NCBI RefSeq assembly: GCF_014256275.1
Contig: NZ_JACCFE010000002.1
Coordinates: 6,628,501-6,692,500, forward strand
Direction: 5' to 3'
Length of the DNA stretch: 64,000 bases
Source: Rhodococcus sp. 4CII
GTDB taxonomy: Bacteria; Actinomycetota; Actinomycetes; Mycobacteriales; Mycobacteriaceae
Shown here: piece by piece, positions 25,769 to 34,138 of the stretch
How the letters are laid out: each line of letters opens with the position of its first letter
Numbering within the stretch: the first letter of the stretch is position 1
Notes under the pieces: generated by a model
Databases searched by the model: none
The model's input: the letters and a program-made list of their open reading frames with translations, nothing else
What the model was told of the DNA's origin: nothing
Position numbers and translations under genes: made by a program

Positions 25769-26983
25769 GTGTTGAGAATCGGCCTCACTGGAGGCATAGG
25801 AGCCGGCAAGTCCACCGTGTCGAAGGTCCTCGCGGAACTGGGGGCCGTGATCGTCGATGCCGATCTGATCGCGAGGGAGGTCGTCGAACCCGGAACGCCG
25901 GGCCTCGCGGCTCTCGTCGAGCGGTTCGGCGAGGAGATCCTGACCGCGGACGGGACGCTGGACCGGCCCGCGCTGGCGGCGCGCGCCTTCGCAGACGACG
26001 AGTCCCGGCTGGCACTGAATTCGATAGTCCACCCGCTCGTCGGGGCGCGCACCGCCGAGATGATTGCATCGGCGCCGACGGACGCGATCCTCGTCCAGGA
26101 CATTCCGCTGCTGGTCGAGGGCGGAATGGGCGCCGCGTTCCACCTGGTTGTCGTCGTGTTCGTCGACGCAGAGGAACGGGTGCAGCGGCTCGTCGGGTCG
26201 CGGGGGATGCCCGAGTCCGACGCGCGGGCGCGGATCGCCGCGCAGGCGGACGACGATCGGCGGCGGGCCGCCGCCGACGTCTGGCTGGACAACAGCGGGC
26301 CCCCGGGAGCGCTCGAGCCGGAGATCCGCGCGTTGTGGTCGGATCGTCTCGTGCCGTTCGAATCGAACCTCCGCACGGGGACCGCGGTCCGCGTCCTGCC
26401 CGAGCTCGCACCGCCGAATCCGCAGTGGCCGGCGCAGGCGGACCGGCTGATCGCCCGGCTGGGTCTCGTCTGCGGCGACCGCGCCGTGCGGATCGACCAC
26501 ATCGGGTCGACGGCCGTCGAGGGACTGCCCGCCAAGGACATCGTCGACCTGCAGGTGACGGTGGCGAACCTGGACGCCGCGGATGCCCTCGCCGACGCAC
26601 TCGCCGACGCCGGCTTCCCCCGCCTCGCGCACATCACCGCCGACGACCCCAAGCCCGCCTACCAGGGCGGCGAAACCGATCCGGCGTTGTGGGGCAAACG
26701 AATCCACGGCGGCGCCGATCCCGGTCGGCCGGTCAACATCCACCTCCGCGTCGACGGGTGGCCGGGGCAGCAGTTCGCGCTCGTGTTCCGCGACTGGCTC
26801 CGCGCCGACGCCGACGCCCGCGCCGAATACCGCGAGATCAAGGAGGCCGCAGCGGAGAAGGCGGCCGCGCACACCGACTACAGCGACGCGATCACCGCGT
26901 ACGTCGACGCGAAGACGCCGTGGTTCGACCGCGCCTACCACCGGGCGTGGGAGTGGGCCGAACGGACCGGGTGGAGCGCATAG
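25769..26983 (+). CDS. coaE: Dephospho-CoA kinase fused to a GrpB (UPF0157) domain
   Basis: A 404-residue protein. The first half is CoaE, the last step of CoA synthesis: P-loop GLTGGIGAGKSTVSK, DADLIAREVVEPG, IVHPLVGAR and the lid region. The second half (from about residue 205) is a GrpB/UPF0157 nucleotidyltransferase-like domain with VRIDHIGSTAVEGLPAKDIVD. The same fusion is known from mycobacteria (Rv1631), where the C-terminal part was proposed to help folding. GTG at 25769, with TTG at 25772 possible; GGGGGA is just upstream. Confidence 0.93.
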   Translation: MLRIGLTGGIGAGKSTVSKVLAELGAVIVDADLIAREVVEPGTPGLAALVERFGEEILTADGTLDRPALAARAFADDESRLALNSIVHPLVGARTAEMIASAPTDAILVQDIPLLVEGGMGAAFHLVVVVFVDAEERVQRLVGSRGMPESDARARIAAQADDDRRRAAADVWLDNSGPPGALEPEIRALWSDRLVPFESNLRTGTAVRVLPELAPPNPQWPAQADRLIARLGLVCGDRAVRIDHIGSTAVEGLPAKDIVDLQVTVANLDAADALADALADAGFPRLAHITADDPKPAYQGGETDPALWGKRIHGGADPGRPVNIHLRVDGWPGQQFALVFRDWLRADADARAEYREIKEAAAEKAAAHTDYSDAITAYVDAKTPWFDRAYHRAWEWAERTGWSA

Positions 26984-26984
26984 G

Positions 26985-27503
26985 TCACCGCCAGTCGATC
27001 GGCATGCCGAGCGACGCCAGCCAGCGTCCGAGGTCGTGACCGTGCGCGGCAATCCCGTCGATCGCCGTGGTCGCGGTGAGGATCGCCTGCTCGGCCGTCG
27101 CCGCGTCGAGCAGGCCGGTGCTGTGCGCTTCCATCAGTTCGTCGACGTCGAGAAGTTCGGTGTCACGGCCGGTGCGGATCACCAGATCCAGATAGTGGTC
27201 CTCGGACTTCCACACGTCGTCGCCCCGGGTGAAAGTGCCGATGTCGACGTAGTGGTCCTGATCGCGCTGGTGGTAGGGGTGGTAGTGGAAGATCGACGCG
27301 CGCAGACCGAGGTCGGGGAGCAGCCACGACTCCAGGTAGTGGAACTGCCGGTGGTCGGAGGTGCGTGCCATGTACAGACCCCACGGCTCGACGCGGTAGT
27401 GGTCGACGTGGCGGACGAAACCCTTGGGGTCGGTGTTGGTGTGATCTCGTAGGTCGAAGTACTCGACCTTCGGTGGGTGGATGCCGTGACTCGCGCCTGC
27501 CAT
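26985..27503 (-). CDS. DUF402 domain protein
   Basis: A 172-residue DUF402 protein (MAGASHGIHPPKVEYFDL, then DPKGFVRHVDHYRVEPWGLYM and DHYVDIGTFTRGDDVWKSED with the acidic/aromatic residues of the fold). Related DUF402 proteins include nucleoside diphosphate or monophosphate hydrolases such as FomD, but the substrate here is unknown. It corresponds in position to Rv1632c between coaE and uvrB. The ATG at 27503 is the only sensible start; a longer open frame upstream is antisense to uvrB. Convergent with coaE, stops 1 base apart. Confidence 0.85.
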   Translation of the reverse strand: MAGASHGIHPPKVEYFDLRDHTNTDPKGFVRHVDHYRVEPWGLYMARTSDHRQFHYLESWLLPDLGLRASIFHYHPYHQRDQDHYVDIGTFTRGDDVWKSEDHYLDLVIRTGRDTELLDVDELMEAHSTGLLDAATAEQAILTATTAIDGIAAHGHDLGRWLASLGMPIDWR

Positions 27504-27552
27504 GGTGGGGAACCTACCGGGATTCTTCAGCCGACGGAGATCGACGGGGAGT

Positions 27553-27575
27553 TTGTCGGTACCTAGGCCTACCCT
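27553..27575 (+). promoter_or_regulatory. Candidate PafBC-type damage promoter of uvrB
   Basis: TTGTCGGTA, 8 bases, TACCCT: one mismatch to the TTGTCRGTG-N8-TAnnnT motif of RecA-independent DNA-damage promoters in mycobacteria. The -10 ends 6 bases before the uvrB ATG, so the transcript is probably leaderless, consistent with the missing Shine-Dalgarno. Confidence 0.7.
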
Positions 27576-27581
27576 GGTTCC

Positions 27582-29744
27582 ATGGCGTTTGCATCCGAGC
27601 ACCCCGTGGTGGCACATTCCGAGTTCCGTCCCATCGGGGAGATCGAGCGGTCGGACGCACGCTTCGAGGTCGTCAGCGACCATAAACCGGCCGGCGACCA
27701 GCCGACGGCGATCGCGGACCTCGAACGCCGCATCAATGCCGGTGAGAAGGATGTGGTCCTGCTCGGCGCCACCGGTACCGGCAAATCCGCGACGACGGCG
27801 TGGCTGATCGAGAAGGTGCAGCGGCCCACGTTGGTGATGGCGCCCAACAAGACGCTCGCCGCGCAGTTGGCCAACGAGTTGCGCGACATGCTGCCCCACA
27901 ACGCCGTCGAGTACTTCGTCTCGTACTACGACTACTACCAGCCCGAGGCGTACATCGCGCAGACCGACACCTACATCGAGAAGGACTCGTCGATCAACGA
28001 CGACGTCGAGCGGTTGCGGCACTCGGCCACGTCGAGCCTGCTCTCGCGGCGGGACGTGGTCGTGGTGGCGTCCGTGTCCTGCATTTACGGTCTCGGCACT
28101 CCGCAGTCGTACCTCGACCGTTCGGTGCAGCTCGAGGTCGGTGTGGAGGTGCCGCGCGACGCCCTGTTGCGGCTGCTGGTCGACGTGCAGTACAACCGCA
28201 ACGACGTGGCGTTCACCCGCGGATCGTTCCGGGTGCGCGGTGACACAGTCGAGATCATCCCCTCGTACGAGGAACTGGCGGTGCGGATCGAGTTCTTCGG
28301 CGACGAGATCGAGGCGCTGTACTACCTGCACCCCCTCACCGGGGACGTCGTGCGGCAGGTCGACTCGGTGCGCATCTTCCCGGCCACGCACTACGTCGCC
28401 GGTCCCGAACGGATGGAACGCGCCGTCAAGGACATCGAAGCGGAACTCGAGGAGCGGCTGGCCGACCTCGAGAACAAGGGCAAGCTTCTCGAGGCGCAGC
28501 GGCTTCGGATGCGCACCCAGTACGACCTCGAGATGATCAAACAGGTCGGGTTCTGCTCCGGCATCGAGAACTACTCGCGCCACATCGACGGTCGTGGTCC
28601 GGGCACGGCGCCCGCGACGCTCATCGACTACTTCCCGGAGGACTTCCTCCTGGTCATCGACGAGTCCCACGTGACGGTCCCGCAGATCGGTGCCATGTAC
28701 GAGGGGGACATGTCGCGGAAGCGCAACCTCGTCGATTTCGGGTTCCGGTTGCCGTCCGCCACCGACAACCGTCCGCTGACGTGGGAGGAGTTCACCCAGC
28801 GCATCGGGCAGACGGTGTACCTGTCGGCCACACCGGGCAAATACGAGCTGGGGCAGGCCGGCGGCGAGTTCGTCGAACAGGTCATCCGCCCGACGGGTCT
28901 CGTCGATCCCGAGGTGGTGGTCAAACCGACCAAGGGGCAGATCGACGATCTCGTGCACGAGATCCGCGAGCGCGCCGACCGCGACGAGCGGGTCCTCGTC
29001 ACCACCTTGACGAAGAAGATGGCGGAAGATCTCACCGACTACCTCCTCGAGCTGGGCATCCGGGTGCGGTACCTGCACTCGGATATCGACACGCTGCGAC
29101 GTGTCGAACTGCTCCGGCAACTCCGGCTGGGGGAGTACGACGTCCTGGTGGGTATCAACCTGCTGCGTGAGGGTCTCGACCTTCCCGAGGTGTCGTTGGT
29201 GGCCATCCTCGACGCCGACAAGGAGGGCTTCCTCCGCAGCTCGACGAGCCTCATCCAGACCATCGGCCGCGCGGCTCGTAACGTCTCCGGCCAGGTCCAC
29301 ATGTACGCCGACAAGATCACCGACTCGATGCGGCACGCGATCGAGGAGACGGAGCGGCGACGCGAGAAGCAGGTGGCCTACAACGAGAAAATGGGCGTCG
29401 ATCCGCAGCCGCTGCGAAAGAAGATCGCCGACATCCTCGACCAGGTGTACGAGGAGGCGGACGACACGGCGAGCGGCGTCGAGATCGGCGGTTCGGGGCG
29501 CAATGCCACCCGCGGTCGCCGCGCCCAGGGGGAGGCGGGACGCTCGGTCAGTGCCGGCGTGTACGAGGGCCGCGACACCAAGTCGATGCCCAGGGCGGAG
29601 TTGGCGGATCTGGTCAAGCAGTTGACCGATCAGATGATGAACGCGGCCCGCGATCTGCAGTTCGAACTCGCCGGGCGGCTGCGCGACGAGATCGCCGATC
29701 TGAAGAAGGAATTGCGCGGCATGGATGCGGCGGGCCTGAAGTAG
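27582..29744 (+). CDS. uvrB: Excinuclease ABC subunit B
   Basis: A 720-residue UvrB: Walker A GATGTGKSATT, the beta-hairpin segment YFVSYYDYYQPEAYIAQTD, helicase motif II as DESHVTVPQIGAMY, SATPGKYEL, motif VI TIGRAARN and a C-terminal UVR coiled coil for UvrC contact (LADLVKQLTDQMMNAARDLQF). It verifies damage in nucleotide excision repair with UvrA (encoded at 36113). The ATG at 27582 fits a leaderless mRNA from the adjacent damage-type promoter. Length is normal for actinobacteria. Confidence 0.97.
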   Translation: MAFASEHPVVAHSEFRPIGEIERSDARFEVVSDHKPAGDQPTAIADLERRINAGEKDVVLLGATGTGKSATTAWLIEKVQRPTLVMAPNKTLAAQLANELRDMLPHNAVEYFVSYYDYYQPEAYIAQTDTYIEKDSSINDDVERLRHSATSSLLSRRDVVVVASVSCIYGLGTPQSYLDRSVQLEVGVEVPRDALLRLLVDVQYNRNDVAFTRGSFRVRGDTVEIIPSYEELAVRIEFFGDEIEALYYLHPLTGDVVRQVDSVRIFPATHYVAGPERMERAVKDIEAELEERLADLENKGKLLEAQRLRMRTQYDLEMIKQVGFCSGIENYSRHIDGRGPGTAPATLIDYFPEDFLLVIDESHVTVPQIGAMYEGDMSRKRNLVDFGFRLPSATDNRPLTWEEFTQRIGQTVYLSATPGKYELGQAGGEFVEQVIRPTGLVDPEVVVKPTKGQIDDLVHEIRERADRDERVLVTTLTKKMAEDLTDYLLELGIRVRYLHSDIDTLRRVELLRQLRLGEYDVLVGINLLREGLDLPEVSLVAILDADKEGFLRSSTSLIQTIGRAARNVSGQVHMYADKITDSMRHAIEETERRREKQVAYNEKMGVDPQPLRKKIADILDQVYEEADDTASGVEIGGSGRNATRGRRAQGEAGRSVSAGVYEGRDTKSMPRAELADLVKQLTDQMMNAARDLQFELAGRLRDEIADLKKELRGMDAAGLK

Positions 29745-29790
29745 CCGCGGGTCTGAAATAGCTGGGACCCGAGGCAGTACGGTCGCAAGT

Positions 29791-30663
29791 ATGGATGCAC
29801 ACACCGCAGGTCGCACGGCTCGGTCCTTGGAGTTACTCCACTCGCTGAGTTATTTCGTCCCCGAGGTCGAGGAGCGCCTGGTCGAGGCAGGTCTGGAACC
29901 GGGACGGATGGGCTACTTCGCGGGTCGTTCCGCTCCGATGGGCGCGGTCGGCGCGAGCGTCGTCACTGCCACGTTCTTCAACTTCAGTCCGGCCGTGATC
30001 GAGTCGGTCGTTCCGCGCGCCTGGGGTCTGGCCACACCCACAGCCGTCGTCGAGGCGCGGTACCGGGCGGTCGGGGAGGCGTACGTTCGACTGCTCGGTG
30101 AATCGGTGACCACTTCGCCGGAGATGGCCGAGGCGGCCGAACTCGCATCGATTGCGGCACGGGGCATCCCGGGTGTCGAGGGCAGACCGCTGTATGCGGG
30201 ATACGCGGATGTGGAGTGGCCGGACGCACCGCATCTCGCGTTCTGGCATGCGCTCACCTTGCTGCGCGAGTACCGCGGCGACGGCCATGTCGCCGCCCTG
30301 CAGACGGCGGGCCTGAGCGGACTCGAATCGCTGATCACGCACACCGCGACAGGATTCGGGTTCCAGAAGAAGTTCGCGATCACCCGCCGCGCCTGGACCC
30401 AGGATCAGTGGGATTCGGCATGCGACAGCCTGCGAGACCGGGAGATCCTGGACGCAAGGGGCGAACTCACCGCCGACGGCAAGGAACTGCGGGAACTGGT
30501 CGAGGATCTCACCGACGATCTGGCGCTGGCTCCGTGGGCCGCGCTGGGCGAGGACGGGGCGGCCCGGCTCGTCGAACTCGCGACCCCGTGGCGTGACACG
30601 ATCGTCGCCGACGGGGTGTTCCCCGCCGGTGTGTTCGGTCCCAGGGTCCGCACGTCACTCTGA
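29791..30663 (+). CDS. SCO6745 family protein
   Basis: A 290-residue all-helical actinobacterial protein resembling the SCO6745 family: MDAHTAGRTARSLELLHSLSY, then RMGYFAGRSAPMGAVGA and the C-terminal helix-turn-helix-like ITRRAWTQDQWDSACDSL. The fold may include a winged-helix element, but no DNA target or enzyme function is known. It follows uvrB by 46 bases on the same strand and could be read through from it. Not seen in the M. tuberculosis order at this spot. Confidence 0.65.
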   Translation: MDAHTAGRTARSLELLHSLSYFVPEVEERLVEAGLEPGRMGYFAGRSAPMGAVGASVVTATFFNFSPAVIESVVPRAWGLATPTAVVEARYRAVGEAYVRLLGESVTTSPEMAEAAELASIAARGIPGVEGRPLYAGYADVEWPDAPHLAFWHALTLLREYRGDGHVAALQTAGLSGLESLITHTATGFGFQKKFAITRRAWTQDQWDSACDSLRDREILDARGELTADGKELRELVEDLTDDLALAPWAALGEDGAARLVELATPWRDTIVADGVFPAGVFGPRVRTSL

Positions 30664-30850
30664 CGCCGATCACAGCCCGTACCCACGCGGAATGTGATCC
30701 GTCATGCACTGGGGATATCCCTTGTGGCGTGTGCTGCAAATGCACCTATGCGGGCACCGATACCGCTAGGGTCAGCGCAGTGGCTGCTGGGTCCAGGCAC
30801 GACGTGCGTCTGACCCCGGCCAAATGACCACCGCAGACATGGAGGAATGA

Positions 30851-31303
30851 ATGAGCGCCTACCGGACCGTTGTCGTCGGAACCGATGGCTCCGAGTCGTC
30901 GTTTCTGGCCGTCGAGAAGGCCGCCGCCATCGCGGGGGACGCCGGTGCCAAGCTGATCATCGCCTGCGCGTACTACCCCGCCGACCCGAAGGACGTCGGG
31001 CAGGCCGCCGACGCTCTCGGCGACGAGGCATACCAGATCACCGGTTCGGCCCCGACGTACGAGATTCTGCGCACCGCGAAGGAGCGTGCCCACGCCGCCG
31101 GTGCCAAAGAGGTCGTGGAACGTGCCGTCGTCGGTGCCCCTGTCGAGTCGCTGCTGAACCTGGTCGACGAGGTCGAGGCCGGCCTGCTGGTGATCGGCAA
31201 CCGTGGTCTCAACACCCTCACGGGGCGACTCTTGGGCTCGGTGCCGTCCGATGCCGCGCGCAAGTCCACATCCGACGTCCTCATCGTTCACACGGTGCGC
31301 TGA
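30851..31303 (+). CDS. Universal stress protein (Rv1636-like)
   Basis: A 150-residue single-domain UspA protein. VVVGTDGSESSFLAVEKAA opens the fold and GNRGLNTLTGRLLGSV gives the G-x2-G-x9-G-S nucleotide-binding motif. The positional homologue Rv1636 binds cAMP, so cyclic-nucleotide buffering is a reasonable inference. Strong Shine-Dalgarno GGAGGA before the ATG at 30851. Likely its own transcript; TAGGGT about 80 bases upstream could be a -10. Confidence 0.93.
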   Translation: MSAYRTVVVGTDGSESSFLAVEKAAAIAGDAGAKLIIACAYYPADPKDVGQAADALGDEAYQITGSAPTYEILRTAKERAHAAGAKEVVERAVVGAPVESLLNLVDEVEAGLLVIGNRGLNTLTGRLLGSVPSDAARKSTSDVLIVHTVR

Positions 31304-31313
31304 CGACGAGAGA

Positions 31314-31700
31314 TCAGCAGTAGTTCGCTTCGGCGGCATCGAGATAGACCCGCGCCACCTGTTCGGTGGTGAGACCCTTCTCGGATGTCGCCGAGGCGAA
31401 CTGCGCCATCGGGGTCAGATGTGCGAGGATGGCCGCCGCGTCGGTGCCCCGGGACAGCTGGCCGCAGATCCCGTTTGCCAGAGCCATGAGCGTGTCGTCG
31501 GGTAGTGGTGGGATCCCGGCGTCGGTCAACGACTCCTTGTAGCGCTGACCGCGGGCGTCCAGATGCGACGCGGCGGTGGTGGAGGCAGCCGGAGCCGGTG
31601 ACGGCGGGTCCGAGGCAACCGCCTCCGAACACGCCGTCAACACGATCGCGGCGAGGACGAGTCCGCACCCGACCAGCCGGGCCCGACCGCCCGGCGTCAC
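31314..31700 (-). CDS. DUF732 lipoprotein
   Basis: A 128-residue exported lipoprotein: signal peptide ending IVLTACSEA (Cys24), a Pro/Ala/Ser linker, then the helical DUF732 domain (YKESLTDAGIPPLPDDTLMALANGICGQL) ending in Cys. Two Cys (in NGICGQ and the terminal NYC) are placed to form the family disulfide. Function of DUF732 is unknown. Its start overlaps the helD stop by 4 nt, so it is the second gene of a helD operon, an odd pairing of an RNA-polymerase factor with an envelope protein. Confidence 0.85.
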   Translation of the reverse strand: MTPGGRARLVGCGLVLAAIVLTACSEAVASDPPSPAPAASTTAASHLDARGQRYKESLTDAGIPPLPDDTLMALANGICGQLSRGTDAAAILAHLTPMAQFASATSEKGLTTEQVARVYLDAAEANYC

Positions 31701-33979
31701 GACTGGGTCCCGGCCTCGGCCGGAGCGAGATCGGTCAACACCTCGGGCAACGGCCCGGAATGCAGAACACCGAGTCGTTGCGTCGCGCGGGTCAGGGCCA
31801 CGTACAGATCATTCATGCCGCGCGGCGACTCGTCCAGGATGTCCTGCGGCTCGGCGATGAGCACCGAGTCGAATTCCAATCCCTTCACATCCCGCACCGT
31901 CAGGACACTGACGGAGTCGGATCGCAGGTCGGCGAGGGCCGCGACCAGGTTGTGACCCCCGATCACGACGGTGGTGCCCGGTCCGGCTTCCCTGGACACA
32001 CAGGTCCGCACGGTATCGGCGAGGTCGTCCTCGGCGACCCGCAGAGCCCACGGCGCGAAGCCGGATTCGCGGACCGAGCGCGGCACGGTCTGTTCGGCGT
32101 CGATCTCGGCGAGAACCCGCCGCGCCGTCGTCATGATCTCCGCCGGTGTGCGGTAGTTGACGGTCAGTTCCGTCAGCTTCCACCGTTTCGCCACGTACGG
32201 CTCGAGAATGCGCTGCCACGACGACGTTCCCGCCGGGTCGCCGGTCTGCGCCGTGTCCCCGACGAGTGTCATCCACCGATTCGGTATGCGGCGCATGAGC
32301 ATTCGCCAGGCCATCTCCGAGAGTTCCTGCGCCTCGTCGACGATCACGTGACCGTAGGTCCACGTGCGGTCTCCCGCGGCGCGCTCCGCGGTGGTCTGGT
32401 GCTGCCCGACGTCGTGGCGCGCGGCGAGCTGGCCGGCGTCGATCAGGTCGTAGGCCATCAAGATCTCGGGGTCCAGCTCGTCTTCGAGGTCCTGAGGCGC
32501 CGAACCCGTCAGGATGTCCAGGGCGCCCTGGGCATCCGCGATCTGGGCCCGCCACTGTCGGCGGGCGCGCTCCCGTTCGGCGGCGTCGTCGACGCCGAGC
32601 AGTTCCGCCAGTTCGTCGAGAAGCGGCGCGTCGGCGGCACTGAAGCCGCGCACGACGGGGCGGCGCAACGACTCACGTTGCGCTTCGGTCAGATTCGGGG
32701 CGGCATCGAGCAGCCGCTTCGGCGAGGCGTACAGCTCGGCGAGGACCTGCTGCGGCGACAGCTCCGGCCACAGAGCGCTGATCGCCGCCATGATTTCCGG
32801 GTCCTCACGCATCTCGTCGCGCATGTCGGCGATGTCGTCCCGGCTCAGCAGGTTGCCGCCGTCGACGACGTTGGCACCCAACGTGTCCGCGAGCTGCTGG
32901 GCCAGCGCCTCGATCACGGCCGAGACGAAGATGGGGCGGGCCAGGTTGTGTGGGCGCCGCGACGACCGCGCGCGGCCCCGAGCGCGTGTGACGACCTTAC
33001 GGTCGAGGGTGATGCGGTAGGTGTCGAACGTCAGTTCGACCGGTCGCGACGGCACTTCCTGCCGATCCCGGACAGCCTTCTTGAGGACGTCCAGCATGTC
33101 GAGAGAGCCCTTGATCTCGCCGGCCTCGAGACCGTCCTCGCCGATGGCGCGGACCCCGGGGTACAGATCTCCGATGGTCGACAGCAGCACACCCGTTTCA
33201 CCGAGTGAGGGCAGCACCTGGCCGATGTAGTCGAGGAAGGTGGCATTGGGGCCGATGATCAGGACGCCGGCCTTCGCGAGCTGCTGGCGGTAGGTGTACA
33301 GCAGGTAGGCGGCGCGGTGCAGCGCGACGGCGGTCTTGCCGGTCCCGGGACCCCCCTGGACCACGAGCACGCTCTTGTGCTCGGACCGGATGATCGCGTC
33401 CTGCTCACCCTGGATCGTCTCGACGATATCGTTCATCTGACCGGTGCGGGCCGCGTTCAAGGCCGCGAGCAGCGCGCTCTCACCGGCCACGCCGTCCGAG
33501 CCGGTGACGGTGCCCGCAGCCTCCGCGGCCGCCAGGTCGAGGTACTCGTCGTTGACGGCCGTCACCCGGCGGCTCCGGGTGCGGATGTGCCGTCGACGGG
33601 AGACGCCGTCGGGGGCTGCCGGGGTGGCGAGGTAGAACGGGCGGGCAAGGGGCGCACGCCAATCGAGGAGCATCGTCTCGTAGTCGTTCTCCTCGTCGAG
33701 GATCCCGAGTCGACCGATGTAGCGATGTTCGCCGTCGAGGTCGATGCGCCCGAAGCAGAGCCCGTTCTCGGCGGCGTCGTACTTTGCGAGGTCTTCGGTG
33801 TAGAGCTGGTTGAACGACTCCCGCTCGCTGCGGGCCTGCGGCGTTCCCCCGGTTTCGAGCAGTACGCGGCTCAGCCGATTCGCCGCGTACTGGCGGAGTC
33901 CGTCCAGTCGGGTGTAGAGCATCGTCACATACTGCTGCTCGAGCTCGCGCTCGTCGCGTGACGTGTCCTCGTCGGGCAA
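31697..33979 (-). CDS. HelD/HelR-like RNA polymerase recycling ATPase
   Basis: A 760-residue superfamily 1 helicase-like protein of the actinobacterial HelD class. The N-terminal coiled-coil arm (ELEQQYVTMLYTRLDGLRQY) is followed by Walker A GGPGTGKTAVAL at about residue 209, motif II VIVDEAQELSEMAWRML, motif V DVKGLEFDSVLI and motif VI LYVALTRATQRLG. HelD proteins enter both channels of stalled RNA polymerase and release it from nucleic acid; HelR members displace rifamycins. I saw no rifamycin-associated element upstream. Coupled to the DUF732 lipoprotein gene downstream. Confidence 0.88.
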   Translation of the reverse strand: MPDEDTSRDERELEQQYVTMLYTRLDGLRQYAANRLSRVLLETGGTPQARSERESFNQLYTEDLAKYDAAENGLCFGRIDLDGEHRYIGRLGILDEENDYETMLLDWRAPLARPFYLATPAAPDGVSRRRHIRTRSRRVTAVNDEYLDLAAAEAAGTVTGSDGVAGESALLAALNAARTGQMNDIVETIQGEQDAIIRSEHKSVLVVQGGPGTGKTAVALHRAAYLLYTYRQQLAKAGVLIIGPNATFLDYIGQVLPSLGETGVLLSTIGDLYPGVRAIGEDGLEAGEIKGSLDMLDVLKKAVRDRQEVPSRPVELTFDTYRITLDRKVVTRARGRARSSRRPHNLARPIFVSAVIEALAQQLADTLGANVVDGGNLLSRDDIADMRDEMREDPEIMAAISALWPELSPQQVLAELYASPKRLLDAAPNLTEAQRESLRRPVVRGFSAADAPLLDELAELLGVDDAAERERARRQWRAQIADAQGALDILTGSAPQDLEDELDPEILMAYDLIDAGQLAARHDVGQHQTTAERAAGDRTWTYGHVIVDEAQELSEMAWRMLMRRIPNRWMTLVGDTAQTGDPAGTSSWQRILEPYVAKRWKLTELTVNYRTPAEIMTTARRVLAEIDAEQTVPRSVRESGFAPWALRVAEDDLADTVRTCVSREAGPGTTVVIGGHNLVAALADLRSDSVSVLTVRDVKGLEFDSVLIAEPQDILDESPRGMNDLYVALTRATQRLGVLHSGPLPEVLTDLAPAEAGTQS

Positions 33980-34041
33980 GAGGTCTCCTTGACTGGTTCG
34001 GCTGCAACCGGATCGGCTGCAAAAGTGCCTGGACAGTCTAG

Positions 34042-34097
34042 TCGGCCCCGGAGGCGTGCCGCTGACGTCGCAGGTCAGCGGCGATCTCCGGGGCCGA
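34042..34097 (-). terminator. Two-tier hairpin downstream of the DoxX gene
   Basis: Outer 11-bp arms (34042-34052, 34087-34097) and inner 9-bp arms (34058-34066, 34074-34082) with a 7-base loop, starting 41 bases after the DoxX stop. Probable terminator separating it from helD; no U-tract. Confidence 0.6.
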
Positions 34098-34138
34098 TCA
34101 GAGCGATTATCCGGCGCCGGTCGACGCCGCGGCTCGGG

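Noticed and set aside
27504..27581. LexA/SOS box at uvrB or uvrA
   Set aside because: I looked for a TCGAAC-n4-GTTCGA type palindrome before both genes and saw none; the PafBC-type motif fits better.
27504..29816. Long upstream extension of the DUF402 frame through uvrB
   Set aside because: Antisense to uvrB; the DUF402 homology begins only at the ATG at 27503.
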